NCBI RefSeq assembly: GCF_005116465.1
Contig: NZ_SWBM01000002.1
Span: forward strand, 310,001 to 374,000
Direction of reading: 5' to 3'
DNA: 64,000 nucleotides
DNA from: Robertmurraya kyonggiensis
GTDB lineage: Bacteria > Bacillota > Bacilli > Bacillales > Cytobacillaceae
In this document: piece by piece, positions 39,120 to 48,189 of the stretch
How the letters are laid out: each line of letters begins with the position of its first letter
Position numbering within the stretch: the first letter of the stretch is position 1
Program-made: the position numbers and the translations under genes
Notes under the pieces: model-generated
Databases searched by the model: none
The model's input: the letters and a program-made list of their open reading frames with translations, nothing else
What the model was told of the DNA's origin: nothing

Positions 39120-40728
39120 GGGTCAACTTACCCCTTTCGCACTCCTGGTGAAAGGCCCGGAGCCGTTTCGTACGATCCAATAGGATGTCTAAAAATTGTT
39201 GAAAATCATCAGAGCGCTTCAACTTTTTATATAAGGTTCGCAATTTCTTTAACTGCTTAACTGCCTCACGATAATTTCCGCGATTCTTCATCTCAATATG
39301 CTGCTGAATCGATTGATGATAAAGTGGCAGCAAAATATCCGGACGTTCTTTTTGTAATATTTGTAGCTTATCCTTCGGAATATAGCTAATATCATAGCCA
39401 ATATAAGCTTGAAGATCGCTCCATTTTTCATACCAGCCTTGATCAAAAAGAAACTCATCATAGCTGCGATAGCTATAAGGAAGAGTTTGAATTAAGATTT
39501 TTTCATACAATTCAAGCTTCTTGTTTTCGAACGCATATTTGCTCACGGTACGAATGGCCGTGCGTGCAAAGTCAATTTTGGCATAATGATCAGAAAGCGT
39601 GCGGATATATTTTTTCGCCATCGAAGAGAAAGTATCCACATAAGGTCCCATCCGACGCCATTCTTTGCCTGCTGTCATTTTTTCGAGCCAAAACAGCATA
39701 AAAGGTGTGGCGTGTTCGTCTAATATATGTAAAATTCGTAGCGCTTTTTCATCCTCTTTTAACATGACATGCTGATGGATAGTCGCAATGATCATCGGGA
39801 GCGTCTGCTGCTCTGCTTGCAGGATCCTCGTTAATTCTTCTTCGTGCCACACGCGCTTCTTAAACAATTTAGTCCACAGAATGATATACAAATAAGTTGG
39901 TTCGAAATTAAGGACATATTCTTGCGAAATAAGTCGAGTCGAGTCATCTTTTAGCTTCTTGATAAATTCATCAAAAGCGAAAGGAAGGGCATGAACATTT
40001 AGCTTCTCGACAAGATTTTCAACATCGTCCGTCGCATCATAAAAAAGCTCCCGATAATATCGGCTAATTTCTTCTTCACGAAAGCCCTGATCGGTACTAA
40101 GCTTAAGCAAATTGTGAAAAGAATGAACGGTCGCAATCAAGAAATAGAGCTGACGCCATTCTTGCTCGACTGGAGCACTCGCCTTAATTTTTCGCGAATA
40201 CACTTGAAAAAGCTCTGAAAGAAGATAAGGCTTCAAATTTTTGTGGCTGCGAATCATCGAATCGAAGCTCACTTGGAAGCTTTCTACCCAGGCATCGTAA
40301 TCTGGCTTCATCACGCCAGAAGCCTTAAGCAAATCCTTCGCGCGCTGAAGTCCAAAGTCTTTGGCATTTTTTCGATCATGAATCGGCTGTCTCCAGTTCT
40401 CGACCCACTCCATCACACTGGCAATTTTTCCGTATGCATAGAAAAAGGCGGCTAATTGATGCCGACAGATCCCCTCAGCTGGACAGGTACAAGTACTTGT
40501 TTGGAAAAAGTTCAGGTTCAACTCTACCTGAACAGGTGTGACATCCTGAACTGTGGCCGTGACGTTGTCCTCTTCTAATCGGACTTTTGTTACAAGACCC
40601 TGCCGATAGAGCATGAGCCCTTTTTGGACGAGCTTGGCGTCCTCCTCCTGCTCAGACCATAGAAGTGTGCGTAATTCTTCTGCTGCCCCTTGCAGCAGTT
40701 CTCTATATTTATCTGGGATCGATGACAT
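39112..40728 (-). CDS. ywqB: SWIM zinc-finger protein YwqB
   Basis: 538 residues from ATG 40728, six bases from GAGGTG; the GTG at 40737 is inside that site. The SWIM motif CTCPAEGICRHQ (CxCx(n)CxH) lies at about residues 78-90. The rest is helical with many charged residues. SWIM proteins often partner SNF2 helicases, and the overlap with ywqA supports that. A DNA- or protein-binding role is inferred. Confidence 0.93.
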   Translation of the reverse strand: MSSIPDKYRELLQGAAEELRTLLWSEQEEDAKLVQKGLMLYRQGLVTKVRLEEDNVTATVQDVTPVQVELNLNFFQTSTCTCPAEGICRHQLAAFFYAYGKIASVMEWVENWRQPIHDRKNAKDFGLQRAKDLLKASGVMKPDYDAWVESFQVSFDSMIRSHKNLKPYLLSELFQVYSRKIKASAPVEQEWRQLYFLIATVHSFHNLLKLSTDQGFREEEISRYYRELFYDATDDVENLVEKLNVHALPFAFDEFIKKLKDDSTRLISQEYVLNFEPTYLYIILWTKLFKKRVWHEEELTRILQAEQQTLPMIIATIHQHVMLKEDEKALRILHILDEHATPFMLFWLEKMTAGKEWRRMGPYVDTFSSMAKKYIRTLSDHYAKIDFARTAIRTVSKYAFENKKLELYEKILIQTLPYSYRSYDEFLFDQGWYEKWSDLQAYIGYDISYIPKDKLQILQKERPDILLPLYHQSIQQHIEMKNRGNYREAVKQLKKLRTLYKKLKRSDDFQQFLDILLDRTKRLRAFHQECERGKLTHA

Positions 40729-40766
40729 GTTCGACACCTCGAATCATAAAAATAACGTATTTCTCT

Positions 40767-40775
40767 ATTATAACA
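40767..40775 (-). promoter_or_regulatory. Extended -10 promoter of ywqB
   Basis: On the minus strand TGTTATAAT reads across 40775-40767, an exact extended -10 about 38 bases before ywqB. Confidence 0.5.
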
Positions 40776-40888
40776 AATTTTGTTAGGGATGAGGGAGAGT
40801 GGAAGTTTCCTTTTATAATTTTGCAATGTACATCTGGTGAAATAGACTTACATAACTTTGGTATAATATACAATTAATGGAATTTAAT

Positions 40889-40916
40889 TTGACGAAAATA
40901 TTCCTATATTTATATT
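40889..40916 (+). promoter_or_regulatory. Candidate promoter of a small transcript
   Basis: TTGACG (40889-40894), 16 bases, TATATT (40911-40916). It precedes a small frame and a strong terminator, with no full-size gene between. Confidence 0.45.
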
Positions 40917-40950
40917 CTGAAACAAGAATGCATGAAAAACGGAGAATTCT

Positions 40951-41013
40951 ATGGATATTGTCGAAAAAACGGCTGAAATTGACGAAATCATGTATTTAAA
41001 ATATGTGTTTTAA
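40951..41013 (+). CDS. Possible 20-codon peptide within a small transcript
   Basis: MDIVEKTAEIDEIMYLKYVF followed by a stop, with CGGAG eight bases upstream of the ATG. It lies between the candidate promoter at 40889 and the terminator at 41106. It may be a leader peptide, or the transcript may be a regulatory RNA of roughly 200 bases. Nothing similar is recalled. The remainder of 40729-41351 shows no other gene. Confidence 0.35.
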   Translation: MDIVEKTAEIDEIMYLKYVF

Positions 41014-41105
41014 TAGTACTAACGAAACGCATTCGAATATCTCTATATTTGGATTGCGCCCATTGTTCAATTTCTTCAAATGAACAAAACCAATCTCCAT
41101 TTCTA

Positions 41106-41138
41106 CACCCCGGGATCTTATCTCGGGGTGCTTTTTTT
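41106..41138 (+). terminator. Strong terminator with no full-size gene in front
   Basis: CACCCCG (41106-41112) pairs with CGGGGTG (41124-41130), extended by GGAT/ATCT; three-base loop; seven T's. It ends a transcript that contains no full-size gene. Confidence 0.88.
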
Positions 41139-41351
41139 ATTTTTATCAAGAAAAAAATCAAGACTAAAGAAGGATTTTGTATAAATATTTAGAATATTAA
41201 GATGATACGAATGGAGGTGGATAAGGAAAAAGACAAATGGCGTTGTGCCAACAATTGAATAAGACGCATGGGAATGCACAACAAAAGGCTTTTTACTTAG
41301 CCTAACTCCATCTTTATATAGATTGAAAGATGAACCTAAGGGGGAAATCAG

Positions 41352-43637
41352 ATGGAGGCATTAAAATGGTTTAGGGCTGAGATGGCAAAGCTTACGAAAA
41401 ACAAAGGGGTGCTAATTTCAATCATCGCTGTGTTACTAATTCCTATTGTGTACGCAGCTGTGCTGTTATCAGCAACATGGAGTCCGTATGACAACCTATC
41501 CAATCTTCCGGTAGCTGTTGTCAATAAGGATGTAGGAGCCATGTCGGGAGATGAAGAAATCAATGTGGGAAGGGACTTAATTGAGGACTTCAAGAAAGGT
41601 AGAGATTTAGGCTGGAAATTTGTAAGTGAGGCAGAAGCAGAAAAAGGACTCGAAGACCTAGACTATTATATGGTTATTGAGATTCCAGAAGACTTTTCAA
41701 AAAATGTCACGACTGTATTAGAACCTGAACCACAGCAACTGGAGCTTCGCTATATTCAAAATGAGGGGCTCAATTTCATGGCTGCGCAGGTAACAAATAG
41801 CGCGACAGAACGAATCCGTGAACAATTGGGAAACAAGATTACGGAGACGTATGTGAGGAATTTATTCTCTCAACTTGGTGTGCTGTCTGATGGTGTTCAA
41901 TCAGCCGCGGATGGATCAGAACAAATTTATACGGGATCATCTGAACTTAAGGATGGAACAGGTCAATTATTGACAGCGCTTACATCTAAGCAAAGCGATA
42001 TCTCAAAGCTAGCCAATGGGGCGAAAGATTTGAAGAACGGAACCGGGGAACTCTTATCTAGCCTAAAAGGAAAATCCAGGGACATCACCGCACTGGCCGC
42101 AGGTGCTAAGGAGTTGAATGGAGGAACAGGGTTACTTTTACAAACATTAAAGGAAAAGGCCCCAGGCGTGAAGGAATTAGATGATGGTGCTGCAGGCTTA
42201 GATGATGGTGTGGCACGATTCCAAACAGAGGCCATGGGACCACTGGTTGCGGGGCTTGAAAAGACACAATTTGAATTAGGGGAAAAACTGAAAGCATTTG
42301 GACCGGAAATAGCAAGATTGGCAGGGGCAAGTAACGAATTGTACGCACTTTCTCCTAAAATTTCAACAGCTGCATCGACATTGAATAGTCAATTAATAGA
42401 GTATTTCACTGCCAATGGCACAATTAATAATGTTGATGTTCAAAAACTTTTGGTTTTGAGTCAGACAGTATCAGCAGGAAATGCGGGAATCAAATCCTAT
42501 GCAGATGGCATTAAAGGTGGAGTGGATACTGCGGTTGGAGCAATCAATGGACTCTCGACAGGAGACAATTCCCTTGTAGCAGGTATCGGTCAATTGGTCG
42601 ATGGAGCAAAATTTGCTAATAGCAAAGTAACCGAATTAAAGGCAGGCTCAGCACGCCTAGCAGCGGGTTCTGATGAAATTAATACAGGATGGAACTCACT
42701 GATCACAAATGTATCGAAACTTAATCAAGGGGCGACTCGTATTTCAACAGGGAATGCAACTGTTGAGACTGGTTGGAAAACGATGACTGCAGGAGTCACA
42801 CAACTTAACTCAGGAATGAAGCAAGTAAGTGACGGAACTTCTACCGTACAAACGGGTTGGGGCTCTTTAACAGATGGAGTTACACAAGTAGATGAAGGAC
42901 TGGTTAAACTGAATGCAGGTAGCGAAGAGCTTGCAACAGGTCTGAAGAGCGGTGCTGAGGAAGCAAGTGCACTTGACGTGACCGATGATAATATTGCCAT
43001 GTTCTCCTCACCAGTTGAACTTGCTCCAGAAAAAGTGAATAGATACCAATACTACCGTGATTCAACAGCACCATATATTTTATCATTAGGAATATTTGTC
43101 GGAATTTTACTTATGTCCTTCGTGGTTGATTTCCGAAAACCAGCAGAGGTGACTTCCGGAATTTCATGGTTTATTGGGAAATTCCTAAACCTAGCTGTAT
43201 TAGCAATTATTCAGGCAGTAGTTGTATCACTTTTTGTATTATTGGTCTTAAATCTTGAAGTTGGAAATAGCTTAGCGTTTATATTGTTTGCTTGTTTCGT
43301 CAGCTTAACCTTCTTAACGATTATCTTCTTCTTAGTAGCTGCAGCAGGAAATATTGGTCGTTTCATTGCATTTATCTTCATTGTTCTTCAGCTATCAACA
43401 ACAGGTTCCAACTTGCCAATTGAGATGCTACCAGAAGGGTTACGTTCATTAAGTAATTTCCTACCATTGACGTATACCAATGCTGGATTCAAAGCAATTA
43501 TCTCACTGGATAACGCAGGTTCGGCATGGGGGAACACAGGTATTTTGTTCGGTGTACTTATCGCGTTCCTCATTTTGGCGTTTGTGGTTGTTTATTTCAA
43601 AAAAGGCCGCGAAACAACAGTTGATGTAGCAAAGTAA
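41352..43637 (+). CDS. YhgE/Pip-family membrane protein
   Basis: 761 residues. An N-terminal cytoplasmic stretch (WFRAEMAKLTKNKG) and one helix (about 22-42) are followed by a large extracellular domain with repeated DGTGQL / LAAGAKEL / LNQGATRIS units (heptad-like, about 195-560), then about five membrane helices at 575-755 of the ABC-2 type. The family includes phage-receptor proteins (Pip, and YueB, which is tied to type VII secretion). No type VII genes are seen here. AGGGGGAAA precedes ATG 41352. Confidence 0.9.
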   Translation: MEALKWFRAEMAKLTKNKGVLISIIAVLLIPIVYAAVLLSATWSPYDNLSNLPVAVVNKDVGAMSGDEEINVGRDLIEDFKKGRDLGWKFVSEAEAEKGLEDLDYYMVIEIPEDFSKNVTTVLEPEPQQLELRYIQNEGLNFMAAQVTNSATERIREQLGNKITETYVRNLFSQLGVLSDGVQSAADGSEQIYTGSSELKDGTGQLLTALTSKQSDISKLANGAKDLKNGTGELLSSLKGKSRDITALAAGAKELNGGTGLLLQTLKEKAPGVKELDDGAAGLDDGVARFQTEAMGPLVAGLEKTQFELGEKLKAFGPEIARLAGASNELYALSPKISTAASTLNSQLIEYFTANGTINNVDVQKLLVLSQTVSAGNAGIKSYADGIKGGVDTAVGAINGLSTGDNSLVAGIGQLVDGAKFANSKVTELKAGSARLAAGSDEINTGWNSLITNVSKLNQGATRISTGNATVETGWKTMTAGVTQLNSGMKQVSDGTSTVQTGWGSLTDGVTQVDEGLVKLNAGSEELATGLKSGAEEASALDVTDDNIAMFSSPVELAPEKVNRYQYYRDSTAPYILSLGIFVGILLMSFVVDFRKPAEVTSGISWFIGKFLNLAVLAIIQAVVVSLFVLLVLNLEVGNSLAFILFACFVSLTFLTIIFFLVAAAGNIGRFIAFIFIVLQLSTTGSNLPIEMLPEGLRSLSNFLPLTYTNAGFKAIISLDNAGSAWGNTGILFGVLIAFLILAFVVVYFKKGRETTVDVAK

Positions 43638-43646
43638 AATATAAGC

Positions 43647-43706
43647 AAAAATGAATGGGTGTTCATTCATTTTTGGACCGTCTAGAGAATGTCTAGGCGG
43701 TTTTTT
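43647..43706 (+). terminator. Tandem terminators after the YhgE/Pip gene
   Basis: First: AAAAATGAATG (43647-43657) with CATTCATTTTT (43664-43674). Second: ACCGTCTAGA (43677-43686) with TCTAGGCGGT (43692-43701), then TTTTTT. Confidence 0.85.
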
Positions 43707-43809
43707 AGTGTGCCGTGCATGTTCACTAGCTAAGCGGTGAAAGTCCGCTATGGGCGTTGGGATATGCAACCTTTAGCCGAAAGCTCGATTAGCATCTTTT
43801 TTGAAATTT

Positions 43810-43876
43810 CCTTACTAAGTAAGGTTGAAATTTTCAGAAAAAGGAGTATGATAATAAATATCCTTACTTAGTAAGG
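43810..43876 (+). promoter_or_regulatory. Promoter flanked by two identical-arm palindromic operators
   Basis: CCTTACT-A-AGTAAGG (43810-43824) abuts TTGAAA (43825-43830); TATGAT follows at 43847-43852 after 16 bases; CCTTACT-T-AGTAAGG (43862-43876) begins about where transcription would start. The palindromes have seven-base perfect arms and lie 52 bases apart centre to centre. This looks like a repressor-controlled promoter. The next gene on the strand starts 208 bases downstream; the A-rich leader between them has no gene beyond a 13-codon frame at 43881. Confidence 0.7.
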
Positions 43877-44084
43877 AAAAGTGTGTGAGCAAATATTCCC
43901 ACCAGTTAGCAAAAAAAAATAAAAAATAGAAAATGTATAACAAACATAGTCCAGAATAGAGAATAAAAGTCGAACATAAAAACATTAAAATCAAAAAGAA
44001 TAACATAAAAATTTTAGAGAGAAGTTGTTCGAAGACGATAAAAGAAAATAAAAGACGTTAAGAAACTAAAGGATGATAAATAGT

Positions 44085-44531
44085 ATGAAATTACAAATTG
44101 AAAATGGAGCTAGCGAATTCGGGAATATTCGTGAGTATAGAGATATAAAAATTACATCGAAACGGCAACTTACGATACCAAAGGCCTTTTTTGATTATTT
44201 AGGGATAGAGGAAACGGTCCAGGCTTATCTACTAGACGATTGTATACTAATCAAACCAGAACAAAAAAAGTCCGTCCAAGAGCAGGATATTGAAGCTATT
44301 TTAAGAAAGGTAATGGATGAAGGGTATTCTGGTAATGAATTACTCGACGAATTTACACGTCGAGTGAAAGAATACAACAGCTTTTTGGATGACCGTATTG
44401 ATGGATTTCTAAATGACATTACAAGTGATGCGGTGTCGGAGGATGATGAAGGAGAAGATTTTAATGGACTCGACATATTCTTCGACGAAGAAACTGGAAA
44501 GAATCTTGAAAAAGACGGAGAAGAGCAATAG
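44085..44531 (+). CDS. AbrB/MazE-type antitoxin-like DNA-binding protein
   Basis: 148 residues from ATG 44085 (AAAGGATG 10 bases upstream; ATG 44073 overlaps it). A SpoVT-AbrB swapped-hairpin domain is at about 22-60: DIKITSKRQLTIPKAFFDYLGI, then AYLLDDCILIKP. A helical acidic C-terminal half follows, of the sort that neutralises a toxin. The frameshifted RelE/ParE-like toxin directly after it supports an antitoxin role. It probably represses its own promoter, but the palindromes upstream are of another style. Confidence 0.8.
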   Translation: MKLQIENGASEFGNIREYRDIKITSKRQLTIPKAFFDYLGIEETVQAYLLDDCILIKPEQKKSVQEQDIEAILRKVMDEGYSGNELLDEFTRRVKEYNSFLDDRIDGFLNDITSDAVSEDDEGEDFNGLDIFFDEETGKNLEKDGEEQ

Positions 44532-44750
44532 TAAGCTCTTTGAAGAATTCAGTAAGCATCAACGTAGCATCCTGAAAGAACCCTTAATCGGTTCCCCGTT
44601 AAAGGGAGATTTAAAAGATTTTAGATTAAGTACCAACAAGTTTCATTGCGAATCTGTTATCAATATTACGAAACGGATAACCATATAAAATTTGTTTATT
44701 TTGGAACAAGAGAGAATTTCTATAAGGATGTAAAACGTTACTTATTTTAA
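44506..44750 (+). pseudogene. Frameshifted RelE/ParE-family toxin
   Basis: A first frame (from about TTG 44506, overlapping the antitoxin end) gives KLFEEFSKHQRS and LIGSPLKGDLKDFR, the usual toxin core. The second frame, from 44649 to the stop at 44750, gives RICYQYYETDNHIKFVYFG and TRENFYKDVKRYLF, the usual toxin end. The two must be joined by a frameshift near 44640-44650, and some residues before LIGSPLKG also seem to be missing. The toxin is therefore probably inactive. Confidence 0.75.
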
Positions 44751-44752
44751 AA

Positions 44753-44795
44753 ATAACTAAAGCCTCCTATGAAAAAATCGGGAGGCTTTAGTTAT
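44753..44795. terminator. 15-bp perfect hairpin after the toxin pseudogene
   Basis: ATAACTAAAGCCTCC (44753-44767) pairs perfectly with GGAGGCTTTAGTTAT (44781-44795). No pure T-run, but the stem alone is strong. It is likely a two-way terminator. Confidence 0.75.
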
Positions 44796-44936
44796 GGCTG
44801 AGAAAAGTTTCTAGTAGCAATCTTATAAACAATTTCAAGTAGTTGATCATCCCATGCTCTTTGACTTTTGATTCGAGTATTTTCAAAGCGATCGCGCGCT
44901 TTTGTGAATGGTATGCGTAAGTTTTGCTACTTTATT
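44792..44936 (-). other. Possible coding remnant on the minus strand
   Basis: About 47 codons stay open on the minus strand, including RIPFTKARDRFENTRIKSQR and AWDDQLLEIVYKIATRNFSQ, ending at the hairpin. It has a protein-like composition but no start or ribosome site that I trust. I do not recognise it. The rest of 44937-45145 is empty apart from AT-rich sequence. Confidence 0.25.
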
Positions 44937-45145
44937 GCACATAAACCGGAGCTGATCGCGCATTTATCTAATTTTTCGATTCACCATATGAACATATACC
45001 TGAAATTCCGATACCTACATTTACCCCCTCTTCTCCTAGTATAAATATACCACTTTCAACAATATTCTGACTAATACGTGCCTACTTTCAAAAATTGTTG
45101 TAAAATGGAAATAACAGATTATGACAAATCGTTGGAGGTTTCTAC

Positions 45146-45808
45146 ATGTTCTTTCAGATTCGACTATGGAAAGGCCTCACCACCCCTTATGTAACTGCAC
45201 ACCAACTACACAAAGCAGAAAGCTATACGGGCATTTGGAAACGAACCACCATCCTGCTCATCATTGCCCTCATTCTCTCGAGTATCTCGGCTTATTTTGG
45301 CATCGGCAATGAACAAATGTCCAAGCTAATCTATCAATCTAGCACATCAGAATTCGAATCACTCAAAGGATTATTCGCGATTGGGCAGGTGATCCAATAT
45401 GTAATTGTCACCGGGATTCTCATTTTTTTACCAGCTCTTATATTTTGGATTTTTACAGATATCGAATATCGAAAATTAGTCGTAATTCAGTTATATGTCG
45501 TCACTATTTTTCTTTTTGAAAAAATGATCGCGATACCCATGCAGCTATACTTTGGATTGGACTATGCATCCTCTCCATTTTCACTAGGGGTAATCGGCCA
45601 ATATGTATCCGAACACGAGTTAGTACATAATTTCTTTGGGGAAATCTCTCTGTTTGCAATTTGGGCGATCCTTATCCAATTCACCTATTTAAAAGTTGTC
45701 ACAGAAAAAAGTAAGCGAATTTTACTAGTATTAATCCTATCTATCAATCTACTCATTTGGATTTTTACAGCACTATTTTCATTCATAAAATTTGAGGTTC
45801 TTTTCTAA
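45146..45808 (+). CDS. Yip1-family-like integral membrane protein
   Basis: 220 residues with about five membrane helices. The N-terminal cytoplasmic stretch (LTTPYVTAHQLHKAESY) and overall layout fit the Yip1-domain membrane proteins of Bacillus. ATG 45146 is preceded by TTGGAGGT. Fourteen bases separate it from the HlyD-like gene, so the two form an operon. The function is unknown; a part in export with the adaptor is a guess from the pairing. Confidence 0.65.
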   Translation: MFFQIRLWKGLTTPYVTAHQLHKAESYTGIWKRTTILLIIALILSSISAYFGIGNEQMSKLIYQSSTSEFESLKGLFAIGQVIQYVIVTGILIFLPALIFWIFTDIEYRKLVVIQLYVVTIFLFEKMIAIPMQLYFGLDYASSPFSLGVIGQYVSEHELVHNFFGEISLFAIWAILIQFTYLKVVTEKSKRILLVLILSINLLIWIFTALFSFIKFEVLF

Positions 45809-45822
45809 AGGGGGCAGCAAGT

Positions 45823-47040
45823 GTGAACTGGAAAAAATGGACGGTTGTTACTGTAATTGTGCTCTTTGTTGCTGTGAATTTTTATCTCATTTTTAAAAAG
45901 GACAGTGAAATCGCGCGGGCAGCATACATAGATGAGTGGCGTAAGATCAAAGAGCAGAATCTCGTTTTATCAAAAGAGAAGCCGGGGGTTATCGCACCAG
46001 TTGAGGAAGAACACGTTTATTTTCAAAATGGAGCGGGAGATTTCGAGCAATTCCTCGTGAAGGAAGGGGAAGAAGTACAAACTGGTACAGCCCTTTTCGA
46101 GTATTCACCGAAAAACTTGGAAGAAACGATCGACCAATTAGAAGCGGAAATCACGAGGCTGGAAAGCGAGGAAGATGCCCTCGAAGATAACATTGATAAT
46201 TTGGAAGACATTGTCCTTGACTTAGCGACAAGCGAGGATGAAGAAAGCCCTTCAAATGAAGCTATGATCGCTTCGATTGATGCGGAAATCTACGAAAAAG
46301 AGCTGCAATTAAGTCGAATAGAAGCCGAAATCGACAAATATGAGGATTTGGTTTCAATTTCAGATGATGGACTCAGTAGCCTGACAGTAGATAGCCCGAT
46401 TTCAGGAATTGTAAAAAGTATTTCTCATAATCTCCAAAATCCAGTCGTCACGATAACGTCCAATGACCAGCAAGTAATTGGTTTACTGGATGAAGATGAC
46501 ATGCTGGAAATTAAAGAGGGCATGTCGGCAACCCTTTACGGTTCATTTGGAAAAAGAGAAGGAACGATCGAAAAAATCGGAGTCAATCCGGAGCATGATC
46601 CTCAGGTTGGGGTGAAAAGTGAGTATCAATTTGTGGTGGAGTTCGGGGAAGAGGGTACGAATGTGGAATCTGAGGATGATGCTGAAACTGCGGCAGTCTA
46701 TACTGGTTCCCATGTGGATATCAAAATTACGACATCAGAAGTAGAGGACGCACTTACTCTGCCGAGCAAGGCGATACGTGCTGGCCATATCTATATTTTT
46801 AAAGATGACGGTACCATTGAAAAGCGCAAAGTCAAAACAGGCATCGAAATAAACAACATTCACGAAATTACAAGCAAAGCTGAAGCTGACGAGCTGGTTG
46901 TCTTAGAGCCAGGCAATCTCAAAAACAAGACAGTATTCTTTACGCCGATCGACATTTCGAAAATGAAGAAAAAGGACTTTAAAGATATGGGTAAAAAAGA
47001 AATCTTCCGTTATCTTGGAAGAGGGTTATTAACGAGATAA
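45823..47040 (+). CDS. HlyD-type membrane fusion/adaptor protein
   Basis: 405 residues from GTG 45823 (AAAGGGGG upstream). One N-terminal helix (about 6-24), a lipoyl half-motif (FLVKEGEEVQTGTALFEY), a coiled coil at about 100-165 (Glu/Leu-rich), the second lipoyl half (LTVDSPISGIVKSI), then beta-barrel and C-terminal domains. Adaptors normally serve an ABC or MFS exporter; none is adjacent here, only the Yip1-like protein. The likely job is to link a membrane exporter with the cell wall side. Confidence 0.85.
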   Translation: MNWKKWTVVTVIVLFVAVNFYLIFKKDSEIARAAYIDEWRKIKEQNLVLSKEKPGVIAPVEEEHVYFQNGAGDFEQFLVKEGEEVQTGTALFEYSPKNLEETIDQLEAEITRLESEEDALEDNIDNLEDIVLDLATSEDEESPSNEAMIASIDAEIYEKELQLSRIEAEIDKYEDLVSISDDGLSSLTVDSPISGIVKSISHNLQNPVVTITSNDQQVIGLLDEDDMLEIKEGMSATLYGSFGKREGTIEKIGVNPEHDPQVGVKSEYQFVVEFGEEGTNVESEDDAETAAVYTGSHVDIKITTSEVEDALTLPSKAIRAGHIYIFKDDGTIEKRKVKTGIEINNIHEITSKAEADELVVLEPGNLKNKTVFFTPIDISKMKKKDFKDMGKKEIFRYLGRGLLTR

Positions 47041-47041
47041 A

Positions 47042-47070
47042 AACCGTGTCGTTTAGATGACGCGGTCTAC
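47042..47070 (+). terminator. Weak hairpin after the adaptor gene
   Basis: ACCGTGTC pairs with GACGCGGT around GTTTAGAT, followed by CTACTTTT. A possible terminator. Confidence 0.5.
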
Positions 47071-47118
47071 TTTTAAAGTGCAACTTCCATTTTTCTACAA
47101 TTTTCTACTGATTTACTC

Positions 47119-47127
47119 TGTTACAAT
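47119..47127 (+). promoter_or_regulatory. Extended -10 promoter
   Basis: TGTTACAAT (47119-47127), 25 bases before the next gene's start. Confidence 0.45.
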
Positions 47128-47152
47128 GTTGCTGGTCAAAGGGGGACGCAGG

Positions 47153-47710
47153 ATGGGTTGGAAGAAGTGGTTATTGATTATACCAGGGATGTTCATTCTC
47201 TTTGGTGGAAGTGTGTTGCTGGGGTGGAGCATACTTCAAATCTCAAATCAATCAGATACTGTTGCAGCGGATGCGGGCTCTTCCGTGACGCAAGAAAAAG
47301 AAGAGTTTTCAAAAGAGGTTATCAATACGCCTGTTTCTGAAGAGATCATGGTCTTAGACAGTGGAGAAAAGGGACATGACTTTATTAGTGAAGTACACGC
47401 TTTTTATGATGAAACACTAACATGGGGAAGAATTGATACGGCTAACTACGAAGAACAAAAAGAGAAGGCTGAGTCAATTATCGAAACTCTTACACATATT
47501 AAAGAAGTGAAAAATGAAGAACTGAACACTGATTTTAAGAATATACAAACTTTGGCGGAAACGGTCGTTAAATCGGATGACCGTGAAGCGATGAGAAAGC
47601 TACATCGCTATTTTCATGATTTAGATATTATTTTACACGGTTATAACTACGACGATACCTTCCAGATTACGAAGTTTAGAGGGGAAAATAAAACGAATTC
47701 ATCCGAATAA
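47153..47710 (+). CDS. Membrane-anchored protein of unknown function
   Basis: 185 residues from ATG 47153, chosen because AAAGGGGG lies just upstream; a start at 47057 has no ribosome site. One membrane helix (about 7-28) is followed by an extracellular, mostly helical, Glu/Lys-rich domain. I recognise no family. It is expressed from its own promoter and ends at a terminator. Confidence 0.7.
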   Translation: MGWKKWLLIIPGMFILFGGSVLLGWSILQISNQSDTVAADAGSSVTQEKEEFSKEVINTPVSEEIMVLDSGEKGHDFISEVHAFYDETLTWGRIDTANYEEQKEKAESIIETLTHIKEVKNEELNTDFKNIQTLAETVVKSDDREAMRKLHRYFHDLDIILHGYNYDDTFQITKFRGENKTNSSE

Positions 47711-47723
47711 CAAGAGTTGGAGT

Positions 47724-47756
47724 CAGTCCTAAATGGATTGGCTTCTTTTTTATTTT
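47724..47756 (+). terminator. Terminator after the membrane-anchored protein
   Basis: AGTCAGTCC pairs with GGATTGGCT using two wobble pairs, then CTTTTTT. The rest of 47757-48189 is AT-rich with no gene; a palindromic TATTTTC...GGAAAATA lies at about 47979-48001. Confidence 0.65.
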
Positions 47757-48189
47757 CGGAATCTTTCTGAGACATATCGAGCAAGTTACCTATGGCTGCA
47801 ATGGAGGCTCGTCGGTTTAGGAATGCATAAAACCAAGAAGATTGCTTCTTTCTATTTTACTATTAATTAACACATAAGGAAAAAGTAATGTAAAATGGAA
47901 AAAACCTATCAAAAACGACAGTTATTTCAATTTTCTAGTACCATCTTTAGGTATTTAATATTATAATAAAAAAATACTATTTTCTATATATAGGAAAATA
48001 ATTTTAATTCAATAGCTCGTTAAAGGCTGTGTTAAATAGTCGGATGGATATTTTCATCAAAGTGAGGCAATTATTTTTAACCAATCTATTATGTTATTTT
48101 AAAAAAATAACAGAGTTTTGGTAAAGGTATAAAAGCCCGCTATCGCTATTCATTAATAGAGCCATATTTTGAAAAAGGAGAGATATATA

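Noticed and set aside
41352-43637. Type VII secretion locus
   Set aside because: The YhgE/Pip family includes a protein tied to type VII secretion, but no EssC, WXG100 or other type VII genes are nearby.
43815-44006. 63-codon hydrophobic minus-strand frame near the operators
   Set aside because: Phe/Leu/Tyr-rich only because the plus strand is A-rich; no ribosome site.
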